This document shows, piece after piece, positions 1-7,087 of a stretch of DNA of 39,023 nucleotides. This DNA comes from Brasilonema sp. CT11 (GTDB lineage Bacteria; Cyanobacteriota; Cyanobacteriia; Cyanobacteriales; Nostocaceae). The position numbers were made by a program, and so were the translations under genes. Below the pieces are notes generated by a model. That model was not told the DNA's origin. It made no database searches and saw only the letters and a program-made list of their open reading frames with translations. The stretch is from NCBI RefSeq assembly GCF_017982655.1, contig NZ_JABXYX010000072.1:1-39023 (forward strand). Direction: 5' to 3'. The first letter of the stretch is position 1. Each line of letters starts with the position of its first letter.

Positions 1-125
1 CCGCCCGAACCTATCAAGAATTAGATGATGCCATTACAAATGCTTTAAACGCAGTGACGAAAAAAGACATTATTGGATGGTTTACCCACTGCTGCTACTA
101 TATTGCACCCAACTGAGAACCGCTA
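1..125 (+). mobile_element. Right end of an IS630-type insertion sequence (partial)
   Basis: The window opens inside an IS630-type element. The transposase stop is at 114-116, and a few bases later the DNA switches to the coding sense of an unrelated minus-strand reading frame. The segment GCACCCAACTGAGAACCGC at 106-124 resembles a terminal inverted repeat that I recall from cyanobacterial IS630 elements. It is followed by TATA, which fits the TA target preference of the family. The left end lies outside the window, so the exact boundary is an inference. Confidence 0.55.
3..116 (+). CDS. IS630 family transposase, C-terminal fragment (cut by window edge)
   Basis: The frame open from base 3 to the TGA at 114-116 encodes 37 residues beginning ARTYQELDDAITNALN and ending GWFTHCCYYIAPN. 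This matches the usual C-terminus of cyanobacterial IS630/Tc1-type DDE transposases (short acidic helix, then a WFxHCGY-like tail). The catalytic DDE residues would lie upstream, outside the window. The family call rests on this short tail only. Whether the element is active cannot be told from here. Confidence 0.6.
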   Translation, partial: ARTYQELDDAITNALNAVTKKDIIGWFTHCCYYIAPN

Positions 126-426
126 TATAAACAGTATATTGAGGAATAAAATTACCGGGAGTAGCTTCGACATTCCGAACGATGAAATAAGGATTCGGTC
201 CACCTGGATATGCGCGAGGATAAAAACCAAATCCTGTCAGTTGTGGATCATCATAATCAATATTTGGGAATTGGAATGATGCGTGTATTGGAGCAGACCT
301 TACCTGCCTAAATTTTGGGGAAGGCGAACTAACCAAGGACGAAACCAACGCTACAACAGGCGGAACACCTGATGGTGGTGGTTCTAAAGAAACTTGAGCT
401 ATCGGAGAGGGTGGAAGAAAGAGCAT
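82..426 (-). pseudogene. Proline-rich hypothetical protein, 3' end apparently replaced by the IS630 element
   Basis: A minus-strand frame of 114 codons starts MLFLPPSPIAQVSLEPPPSG, is Pro/Ser-rich to about residue 45, and then has a more ordered stretch (FPNIDYDDPQLTGFGFYPRA, then YPGGPNPYFIVRNVEATPG). From about residue 100 the codons fall inside the terminal sequence of the IS630 element, so the last 14 or so residues and the stop belong to the IS. The natural end of the gene is therefore missing. No Shine-Dalgarno site is visible before the ATG at 426, and the frame is open upstream only to a TGA at 457-459. I do not recognise the family. It may be the N-terminal part of an exported protein, or a non-coding frame. 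Confidence 0.35.
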
Positions 427-562
427 AGGAAAATTCCATGATTTAATTACCTGTACTCATTCTCATTTTTCTTTTTTAGTTTAATTTATTCACAAAACAG
501 GCATTCTGCTTTACAAACAATTCATTGTGATGATACGGGCATATACGGTGATCAGCATCATA

Positions 563-624
563 GTTGATTACACTAAAAATAGAACCGTCAAATTAAATTG
601 GCGGTTCGGGCTTGTGTAATCAAC
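563..624 (+). promoter_or_regulatory. Nested palindrome ending 7 bases before the ParA-nuclease start codon
   Basis: GTTGATTACAC at 563-573 is the exact reverse complement of GTGTAATCAAC at 614-624. Inside it, GAACCGTCAA (582-591) pairs with TTGGCGGTTC (598-607) with one G-T pair. The two stems are concentric and together span 62 bases. The structure ends 7 bases before the ATG at 632, and no separate ribosome-binding site is visible. It could be an operator for autoregulation (common in par operons), a parS-like site, or an RNA hairpin controlling translation. Only the symmetry is observed; the role is inferred. Confidence 0.6.
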
Positions 625-631
625 TTATTTT

Positions 632-1984
632 ATGGAATATTCCCAGCTTCAACAAGTGTTGCTTAGCCTACCGGGTAATGCACAGGAATCAATCGTAGGT
701 AGTATATTTGTTCCCGAATTCTTAAAAACATTAGGGTATGGCATAACTGAAATAGTTCCCCAGTTCGCGACTAGGAATGGTGCGGATACAGTTGACTACG
801 CTGTTAGAAAGAATACTGACAACGACATATTTATCAATACCAAATCTAATCCTTACCTGCTTCTTGAGTTAAAAGGCAGAGATATTAACTTGAGTGAAAA
901 TTCCACACAGTACAAGTCTACCGTTTCTCAACTAAAACGCTATCTGCTAGCGTCGAACAGTAAATCAGCCCAATGGGGAATCATTACCAACTCAAACCAC
1001 ATACAACTATTCAGGAAGCATGGTAAGGTGGTTCACCCATCTTCGCGTTGCCTGGAAATTACTCCGGACAATCTTTACGAGATTGTGGAAACTATCAAAA
1101 CCAAAATCGACACTCCTCAAAAAGCGCTCACTGTTGCCATTTACAACAATAAAGGTGGCGTGGGAAAAACTACGACTACGGTAAACTTGGCTGCAACGTT
1201 GGCAAATCTGGGAAAGCGAGTATTAATTCTCGACTTCGACCCGAACCAGCAGGACTTAACCAACTCCCTAGACATAAAACCACCAAATGAAGACGCACTA
1301 TATTCCTGGCTAAACAGTAAGCCGAGTCCGTCATTTCCTTCAGGGGTAATGTTCAGGTTTAGCTATTTAATGAAAACTGGTAACACAGTAACGTTTGATG
1401 TTATTCCAAGCGACAAAAAGCTGACGGAGCTAGGAGAAGACAAACTGCGGCAAGTCTTCAGGGTAACTAAGCTAAGGCAGGTGATTGACCCGTTTAAAAG
1501 CGCATACGACTACATTCTCATTGACTCTCCTCCCAATTGGATGTTTTTCAGTCAGAGCGCGTTGTATGCGTCGGATGTCATTTTAATTCCTACAAAACAT
1601 AACAACGTCTTTTCTTTGCAGAATGCGGCAATTGTTATTAAACAATTCATTCCAGAGATCCAAAATCTCAGAAAAGATGGAGGACCGGTAGCTCTCCCTA
1701 TTTTCTTCAACGGAGAGAGTATTACCCAAGCAGCACGAATTACAGCGGATTTAGCATTGGATGAAATTATTAAACAGGCAAAGCAGGATAAAACCAATTC
1801 GTTTGATTTAACGCCGTATTTTTACTCCCTTCACAGCAAAGCAAAGCCGAATAGCTACATTTTTAATCTGCCTGGTTACGCCCACATTGCAGGCGCTGCT
1901 TTTACTCGTATACCGTCTGTGTATAAAAATATCACAGCATATAATTACTATCTAGCATTAGCCAAGGAATATTTTTTGCCATGA
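632..1984 (+). CDS. Nuclease-like (HsdR_N / PD-(D/E)xK) domain fused to ParA-type ATPase
   Basis: This 450-residue protein has two parts. Residues 1-160 resemble the N-terminal nuclease domain of type I restriction R subunits (HSDR_N family): D55 in ADTVDYAV, E79-x-K81 in LLLELKGRD, and a QxxxY motif at 100-104, followed by WGIITNSNHIQLF. Residues 166-450 form a ParA/MinD-type ATPase with a deviant Walker A (KGGVGKTTTT, 174-183), a switch segment DFDPNQQDL (201-209) and Walker B YILIDSPP. ParA proteins move cargo such as plasmids with a ParB partner, and the next gene, overlapping by ATGA, encodes a ParB-like protein. Possible roles are plasmid-type partition, DNA surveillance or anti-mobile-element defence. 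The domain assignments are confident; the function is not. The leader carries a large palindrome. Confidence 0.85.
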   Translation: MEYSQLQQVLLSLPGNAQESIVGSIFVPEFLKTLGYGITEIVPQFATRNGADTVDYAVRKNTDNDIFINTKSNPYLLLELKGRDINLSENSTQYKSTVSQLKRYLLASNSKSAQWGIITNSNHIQLFRKHGKVVHPSSRCLEITPDNLYEIVETIKTKIDTPQKALTVAIYNNKGGVGKTTTTVNLAATLANLGKRVLILDFDPNQQDLTNSLDIKPPNEDALYSWLNSKPSPSFPSGVMFRFSYLMKTGNTVTFDVIPSDKKLTELGEDKLRQVFRVTKLRQVIDPFKSAYDYILIDSPPNWMFFSQSALYASDVILIPTKHNNVFSLQNAAIVIKQFIPEIQNLRKDGGPVALPIFFNGESITQAARITADLALDEIIKQAKQDKTNSFDLTPYFYSLHSKAKPNSYIFNLPGYAHIAGAAFTRIPSVYKNITAYNYYLALAKEYFLP

Positions 1985-2682
1985 GCTTAAGTGACGTTGG
2001 GAATTTGATGTGTCTTGACATGGATAGCATTAATCCAGGCAGAGGTACGGATGCACTAGAGTTTTTAATAAAAGCATCTGCAAAAGTGCTCAATGAGGCA
2101 GGTGGGCGCAATTGGGTGCCAGTGATTGTCAAAGAAATCGGAGAAGACCAGTACGAAGTTATCGGCAATTCGTTCATTTTCGCAGTGGTAGAGGAAGCCG
2201 GACTGGAGAAAGTATGGTGTATCATCGCTGATTTCAGCGAGCATACGTCTCAATTAACCAAAATTCTTACTGGAGAATCCGTACCTAAAGTCAACCTATC
2301 GACTGCAACTAGAGATGAAATTCAATCGGCATTGCAGTACTTGATTGAAAAACCAAATAGTGAATTGAAAGGTGTAAAGCTTGCGATCGCTACTAATCGT
2401 ATTGATGAAGCCCTACGCAAGTATTGGAAAAATTTGGAGCCAATTACGACACTTAAATGCGGTATAACTAAAGGAAAAAAGCTAAACGCTCTCAAAGAAG
2501 TTTTTTATCTAAGCCCTCAACCAATGCCGGATGTCATTACAGAGGTCGCTATCTTGGACACTCTAACGCTGACACAATTAAAAGATATGGCGAAAAAGCG
2601 AGGGATTCCCGGCTACAGTAAGAAAAAAAAGCCGGAGTTAGTTGATCTGCTGTCTCAAAAAAATAAACCCTCCTCAGATTGA
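1981..2682 (+). CDS. ParB-like protein with C-terminal Rho_N/SAP-like DNA-binding segment
   Basis: This 233-residue protein starts within the stop of the ParA-nuclease gene (ATGA overlap), so translation is probably coupled. Residues 46-84 read VPVIVKEIGEDQYEVIGNSF then an Ala/Val helix and KVWCIIADF. This is the layout of the ParB/sulfiredoxin fold (VPVxV, YEVIxG, then xVxxIV), although the GERR motif that binds CTP in ParB is replaced by GNSF. Residues about 109-122 (NLSTATRDEIQSAL) look like a helix-hairpin-helix. Residues 193-228 (TLTQLKDMAKKRGIPGYSKK) match the Rho N-terminal/SAP-like fold, which often binds DNA or RNA. It probably serves as the DNA-binding partner of the ATPase. The loss of GERR suggests it does not clamp in the classical ParB manner, which is an inference. 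Confidence 0.75.
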   Translation: MSLSDVGNLMCLDMDSINPGRGTDALEFLIKASAKVLNEAGGRNWVPVIVKEIGEDQYEVIGNSFIFAVVEEAGLEKVWCIIADFSEHTSQLTKILTGESVPKVNLSTATRDEIQSALQYLIEKPNSELKGVKLAIATNRIDEALRKYWKNLEPITTLKCGITKGKKLNALKEVFYLSPQPMPDVITEVAILDTLTLTQLKDMAKKRGIPGYSKKKKPELVDLLSQKNKPSSD

Positions 2683-2694
2683 GGCTAAGGAGGG
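2668..2694 (+). terminator. Hairpin overlapping the 3' end of the ParB-like gene
   Basis: CCCTCCTCAG (2668-2677) pairs with CTAAGGAGGG (2685-2694) at 9 of 10 positions, with a 7-base loop. It covers the last codons and stop of the ParB-like gene. No T-run follows, so it may protect the mRNA 3' end or help the stronger terminator just downstream. Confidence 0.45.
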
Positions 2695-2722
2695 CGGAAT
2701 AAATTCAAATTATGCTTTCCAG

Positions 2723-2767
2723 GGCGATCGCTTATTCGCGAAAAGTCAGGGGGCGATCGCCTTTTTT
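2723..2767 (+). terminator. Rho-independent terminator built from two HIP1 sites
   Basis: GGCGATCGC (2723-2731) and GCGATCGCC (2753-2761) form a perfect 9-bp stem followed directly by six T residues (2762-2767). Each arm is a HIP1 palindrome (GCGATCGC). It closes the two-gene cassette that begins with the palindrome at 563. Confidence 0.75.
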
Positions 2768-2937
2768 ATTTGAACCTGTTACACCTTTGCAACAGCGTTA
2801 ATAATTAGTCTGCATTGATCAAGAAGCTGCTACTTTCCTCCTCGCCAGCATGGACATAATTATCAAGCAAGGTACTAGTACAACGCGGCGGAAATAAAGC
2901 AACCATTTAAAACAGCCAAAAGCCTTGATATATACTA

Positions 2938-2968
2938 CTTTTGACTTTTGACTTTTGACTTTTGACTT
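2938..2968. repeat. Short tandem repeat, heptamer CTTTTGA x4
   Basis: Four exact copies of CTTTTGA run from 2938 to 2965, followed by a partial copy. Heptanucleotide arrays of this kind are typical of intergenic DNA in heterocystous cyanobacteria. This array abuts the decayed recombinase fragment. Confidence 0.85.
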
Positions 2969-2969
2969 C

Positions 2970-3105
2970 CGCGCAGCGGTACTAGCACTAGCGTGTCCGA
3001 GAGTATTCGTAGTTACCTTTATTGGCGCGTTGTTTTTTAATGCATGAGTGGCGTGACTATGTCGTAACCACTGCGGTGACGGAGTTTTGTCGAGTTTAAC
3101 CAGTA
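2970..3105 (-). pseudogene. Tyrosine recombinase (phage-type integrase) remnant
   Basis: On the minus strand the frame encodes KTPSPQWLRHSHATHALKNN followed by APIKVTTNTLGHAS. This matches the C-terminal core of tyrosine recombinases (SPHWLRHxHATHAL, box II HxLR-type residues, then LGHAS). The N-terminal half is missing. The catalytic Tyr segment that normally follows LGHASVATTxRYxH is replaced by the heptamer array. It is therefore a dead fragment, left by a former mobile element next to the ParA-nuclease cassette. The rest of the 2683-3198 gap holds the terminator, the heptamer array and no other gene that I can support. Confidence 0.65.
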
Positions 3106-3198
3106 ACGCAGTGGCTCCCCTCCCGCAGCGCTGCCTCGTCTTGTTGCTAGCCGAAGGTGTCAAATGGTAGCACCTTCAAACATGGGGTTAGAAGCTGT

Positions 3199-3723
3199 TC
3201 AATGATTCTTTGACTGCTCAGATGGTTCGTTAGTTTTTTGTGGTGTTGCTGTCAATCCAATAGTTCTGGAACTATCGCTGAAACTTATTTTTCCTATTGA
3301 ATCGTCTTTTTGTGCCAATTGAATTTGTATTTTAACTGGGATAGCGTTTGCTTGTATTTGAGAATTTGGAGTATTACATAGGATGTGTCTGGGAACTTTT
3401 CCCGATAAACTCAATTGTTGATTTTTCAGTTTACCAGTTAGAGAAGATTTTTCAGATGCTTTTGAACTTATAGTAGAGTTAGCTGGTAGTAAAAAACCAT
3501 TCAAGTAAACTCCTGATTGCTGAATATTTAAGAGCAAAAAATCTGATTTTTCGCAGACGGGCAAATTTTCACTAAATACGAGACGATAATGAGTGTTAAT
3601 TGCAGGCTGTGCTTTGATGCTGTTTTCTCCATAAGCTGTTACAACTTTAAACAAGAGCACAACTATACTTATTGTCACACCATAGAAGGTTAGAGATTTG
3701 AAGGGGAAATGAGGTTTTGTCAT
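3199..3723 (-). CDS. Membrane-anchored hypothetical protein downstream of the antiporter
   Basis: This 174-residue protein has one N-terminal hydrophobic segment (about residues 10-30, SLTFYGVTISIVVLLFKVVT) that would act as an uncleaved anchor or signal. The remaining roughly 140 residues are soluble and probably periplasmic, with two Cys residues (in VCEKSD and ILCNTP) that could form a disulfide. The C-terminus is a polar tail. It lies 83 bases downstream of the antiporter on the same strand, so the two may be co-transcribed. I do not recognise the family. An accessory role for the antiporter is only suggested by position. Confidence 0.6.
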   Translation of the reverse strand: MTKPHFPFKSLTFYGVTISIVVLLFKVVTAYGENSIKAQPAINTHYRLVFSENLPVCEKSDFLLLNIQQSGVYLNGFLLPANSTISSKASEKSSLTGKLKNQQLSLSGKVPRHILCNTPNSQIQANAIPVKIQIQLAQKDDSIGKISFSDSSRTIGLTATPQKTNEPSEQSKNH

Positions 3724-3806
3724 GTTGATAAAAGATCATCGGGAATAAAGGAAAATGATCAATCCTGAATGATGTCAGAAGTCATCATTTAGAATTGATT
3801 ATTTAT

Positions 3807-5987
3807 TTAACTTTTTACTTCTGATTTCTCGTTAGCAAGAACGGAAGTAATATGAGAGCTAATTTGACTGTGGCGACGAGTAATCAGCAGTGAAGAGCGA
3901 CACTCAATAGCTAGTTGATCTGTATATCTTCCCAAGGTTTGACGTTCGATACCCCAAGCGCGACTCGTACCAGCAATGGTGAGATCAACAGCTTCAGAGG
4001 CTGCAACTACAGCTTGAATTGGTTCTATGGCTTCGACTATTTTGATGTCAATGCGATCGCGTACACTTTGAGGCAATTGCTCCATGACGGTGTGAAGCTC
4101 GTAACTCAGTTCATTTCTGACTTGGTTCTCTGCTACAACCTGTAAAAGCTGTAATCGGCAGGTATCACGATTTATTAGCAATCTCAAAGCCAGTATCATT
4201 GCTAAATCGTCATGAATGTTTGCGGAATAAGGAACCAATAACCTTTCTAAACGCTCTTGTCCTCGATCTATAAACACTGCTACATCTACTGGTGCATTGG
4301 TAAGAATTTGACCAACTCGTCCACCTAAGCGATTCTTACTGAAAGCTGGACGATGCCATCCTACTAAAATTAAGTTAGCTTGCTCAAGTAAGGCAATCCG
4401 TGCTGTTTCTCGTGCAACATTGGTGGATGTGCAAACAATAGGATGCATATAGGAGCGTGCTTCTGATGGTTCTAGACGTGAAATCAATTCTTCTAGCTGT
4501 TGGCGACGCTGTGTAATAACTCTATTTGCTTCTTCTGGAGTACTTTCAAAGCCATAGTCTTCTTGCAGTTCAATCAAACTGAGTGGATAAACAACGGCGG
4601 GTTGTTGATAGTTGATTGCGATCGCAACAGCCAACTCCATCAAACCTCTTTGGCTGTTGGGATTTGCGACTGGAACCAAAATTCGGTAAGGACGATTGTA
4701 AAAATCTTCAGCACCAGAGGTGTTTGTTTGTTTCTCTTCTGGTTCTTGCTCAACCACATCCAACTTGATCAGCTTTTTCGGATAAGTTTGCTCTAACAGT
4801 GGCGAAGTCATAAATGTTGTGACTAGTGCCATAATCACCAGCATGGTAAATAGTAGCGGCGAAATGACTCCAAGACTTAAACCAATATTTAGCACTATCA
4901 GCTCAGTTAAGCCGCGAGTATTCATCAACCAACCTAGTGCTGAGGCTTCTCGCTTATTTATACCACTAACACGCGCTGCTACATAAGTGCCAACGTATTT
5001 ACCTATGATTGCCACTGCGAGCACAGCTAAGCACAGTGCCCATAATTCTGGTTTATTCAGCAAACCAATTTCCGTCCGCAAACCACTATAAGCAAAGAAC
5101 ACTGGTAGCAGAAATATCAGCACAAAATCTTCGGTTTTTATTGCTAATTCCCGGACTAAACCTGCATTCTTTGGCATGGCTGCTCCTAGTAAAAAAGCCC
5201 CAAATATGAGGTGAATGCCAATCAGTTCGGTAATCAGAGCAGAAGCAACCACTGCCATGTAAATCAAAGCTAGAACTAGTTGGCTGAGGCGTCCAGTCCG
5301 ACGGTAGTAGTTGGCAAGGCGTTTCAAGACAATTCGCCCTACTGTCATCATCAAGCCGATGTAAATCAGGGAGTATAAAATAGTGGGAATAGCTTTGACA
5401 AAACTACCAGTATGTGCAACGGCAATAGCCACTGCCAACAAGCACCAAGCAGTAACATCATCTACTGCAGCACAAGTCAGCGCCAAAGTTCCCAAACGTG
5501 TTTTTTGCAAATTATTTTCAGTAATAATACGTGCTAATACTGGAAAAGCAGTAATCGACATTGCTGCTCCCAGAAACAGCGCGAAGGCGGTAAACGACAC
5601 ACTAGCATTGGATACTAGAGGATACAGCAGAACTGCTAGCAGCGTTCCTAATGAAAACGGTACTAAAATACTGACGTGAGAAGTTAATATTGCTACCTCT
5701 AAATTACCGCTGAGGTATTTAGGGTTTAACTCTAACCCAATCAAAAACATGAAGAAAATTAACCCTACCTGAGACAACACATTCAGGAAGGGAATTGTTT
5801 CAGGTGGAAATAGGGTAGATGCTAATCCTGGAGCAACCAAACCAAAAAGAGATGGTCCGAGCATTATCCCAGCAACAATCTCTCCAATGACTAATGGTTG
5901 GTTAATCCACCGGAAGGCGAGTCCTACTAGCCGTGACAGTCCGATAACAATAAGCACTTCAACGAGAACGAGAACAACTGTCTGCAT
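3807..5987 (-). CDS. CPA2-type cation:proton antiporter with two C-terminal universal stress (USP) domains
   Basis: This 726-residue protein starts at an ATG preceded by GAGGAAAAC. Residues 1-400 are a Na+/H+ exchanger domain of the Kef/NhaS type, with about 12 hydrophobic helices and family signatures such as GEIVAGIMLGPSLFG near 35-50 and LTCAAVDDVTAWCLLA near 170, where the DD pair corresponds to ion-binding aspartates. After a charged linker (VVEQEPEEKQTNTSGAED) come two UspA-like folds, about 435-575 (starting YRILVPVANPNSQRG) and 585-705 (starting ERLLVPYSANIHDD). USP-tailed CPA2 antiporters are common in cyanobacteria and act in pH and Na+/K+ homeostasis at the plasma or thylakoid membrane. 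The exact ion cannot be read from sequence. The gene is divergent from the PspA-like gene. Confidence 0.9.
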   Translation of the reverse strand: MQTVVLVLVEVLIVIGLSRLVGLAFRWINQPLVIGEIVAGIMLGPSLFGLVAPGLASTLFPPETIPFLNVLSQVGLIFFMFLIGLELNPKYLSGNLEVAILTSHVSILVPFSLGTLLAVLLYPLVSNASVSFTAFALFLGAAMSITAFPVLARIITENNLQKTRLGTLALTCAAVDDVTAWCLLAVAIAVAHTGSFVKAIPTILYSLIYIGLMMTVGRIVLKRLANYYRRTGRLSQLVLALIYMAVVASALITELIGIHLIFGAFLLGAAMPKNAGLVRELAIKTEDFVLIFLLPVFFAYSGLRTEIGLLNKPELWALCLAVLAVAIIGKYVGTYVAARVSGINKREASALGWLMNTRGLTELIVLNIGLSLGVISPLLFTMLVIMALVTTFMTSPLLEQTYPKKLIKLDVVEQEPEEKQTNTSGAEDFYNRPYRILVPVANPNSQRGLMELAVAIAINYQQPAVVYPLSLIELQEDYGFESTPEEANRVITQRRQQLEELISRLEPSEARSYMHPIVCTSTNVARETARIALLEQANLILVGWHRPAFSKNRLGGRVGQILTNAPVDVAVFIDRGQERLERLLVPYSANIHDDLAMILALRLLINRDTCRLQLLQVVAENQVRNELSYELHTVMEQLPQSVRDRIDIKIVEAIEPIQAVVAASEAVDLTIAGTSRAWGIERQTLGRYTDQLAIECRSSLLITRRHSQISSHITSVLANEKSEVKS

Positions 5988-6286
5988 GTTTTCCTCACAA
6001 TCGACTATCCAGTGGTTTAAAGATGATTCTTTATAACCCTTTAATATGTCAAGTCAACGTTATCTAGTTTACTTATAGTAATTCGTGGTGTTAATTGTTG
6101 TTAACAAGCGCTGTTGTATCTTGCAAAGCTCGTTATGGATTAGTATGCATTACCTATTTCTATCAAATGTCTAATTGACCAAGTAACAAAGTGGCATACG
6201 CTTTGCGTAAGTATCAGATATGAGCATGAAGGTTAACAAAGGACAGGGCTACAAAACCTTAAATAAGGTAAAAAGAAAGGAAAACT
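5988..6286. promoter_or_regulatory. Divergent intergenic region between antiporter and PspA-like gene
   Basis: Both flanking genes read away from this stretch, so it should hold two promoters. The palindrome TTGTTAACAA lies at 6098-6107. AAAGAAAGG before 6287 is the likely ribosome-binding site of the PspA-like gene. No gene or RNA was recognised here. Confidence 0.4.
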
Positions 6287-7051
6287 ATGGGATTAGGCGA
6301 ACGCGTCAACCGAGTTATAAAAGCAAACTTGAATGATATTGCAGGCAATTTTAACCGGATAGAAGGAGAAATGTTTATTGCTGGAGGAGCTGTAGCGGGT
6401 GCGGGAATTTCTGCTATGGTTGGCAACATGGGTCTAGCTGGTATGGGCACAGCAGTGGGAATTTATGCGCCTCATTTGATAGCTGCGGGGACGGTTGCTG
6501 GAGCTGCTGCTTATGGAGTCAAAAAAGGAGTGGAAAATCAAGATCCTTTGGCTGTGGGTGCAGCAGTACTCGGCTCAGTTGGCGGTGCGGGTGTTTATGC
6601 AACAATCGGAAATATGGGATTAGTTGTGGCTGGAGGGGGTTTTAGTATAGGGATGGCTCATGTCGTGTCTGCGGGCGCAGTGGTTGGACTTGGGGTTTAC
6701 GGTTTGTCGAAAGTTCTGGACAAATCCGACAATTTTACCGAAATAAAAACCAGCATACAGCAAAGTATTGACAGCGCTACAGCAAACCTTAAGCAATTGG
6801 AATTACAGTACAAGCAAGCTGAAGATGAAATCCAAGCATGGTATAAAGTCGGTGTGCTAGCTCTGAAAAAAGAACGTCCGGATTTGGCTCGTGAGGCTTT
6901 GAATCGCAAGTACATTTATCAAGAAACTGCTAAGAGTCTCAAAAATCAGATTGATCAGCTGTTCAGAGTTATCAACAGTCTGAATAATGATTTGATGGTG
7001 ATTGAACGAGCGATCGCTTCGCTGCTGCGCAAAGCGCAGATCGCCCCATAA
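6287..7051 (+). CDS. PspA/IM30-like protein with a glycine-rich membrane-type segment inserted
   Basis: This protein has 254 residues. Residues 1-19 (MGLGERVNRVIKANLNDIA) closely match the amphipathic N-terminal helix of PspA/Vipp1 (IM30). Residues about 165-245 match the second half of the PspA coiled coil: LELQYKQAEDEIQAWYKVG, then DLAREALNRK and a final coiled coil. Between them, where PspA has the first coiled-coil arm, residues 30-145 are a Gly/Ala/Val-rich hydrophobic stretch with an internal duplication (VGNMGL at 45-50 and IGNMGL at 108-113, each followed by a hydrophobic run ending AAYGVKK or GVYGLSK). PspA/Vipp1 are ESCRT-III-like membrane-remodelling proteins. This form would be membrane-embedded and probably acts in membrane stress or maintenance. 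The chimera is seen directly; the role is inferred. Confidence 0.75.
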   Translation: MGLGERVNRVIKANLNDIAGNFNRIEGEMFIAGGAVAGAGISAMVGNMGLAGMGTAVGIYAPHLIAAGTVAGAAAYGVKKGVENQDPLAVGAAVLGSVGGAGVYATIGNMGLVVAGGGFSIGMAHVVSAGAVVGLGVYGLSKVLDKSDNFTEIKTSIQQSIDSATANLKQLELQYKQAEDEIQAWYKVGVLALKKERPDLAREALNRKYIYQETAKSLKNQIDQLFRVINSLNNDLMVIERAIASLLRKAQIAP

Positions 7052-7087
7052 AAGTGCGTTTTCTGACAATCGCTTCTTTTGGTTAAG

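Noticed and set aside
73-279. 68-codon plus-strand frame at the left edge
   Set aside because: It crosses the transposase end and runs antisense to the better minus-strand frame; no protein-like pattern.
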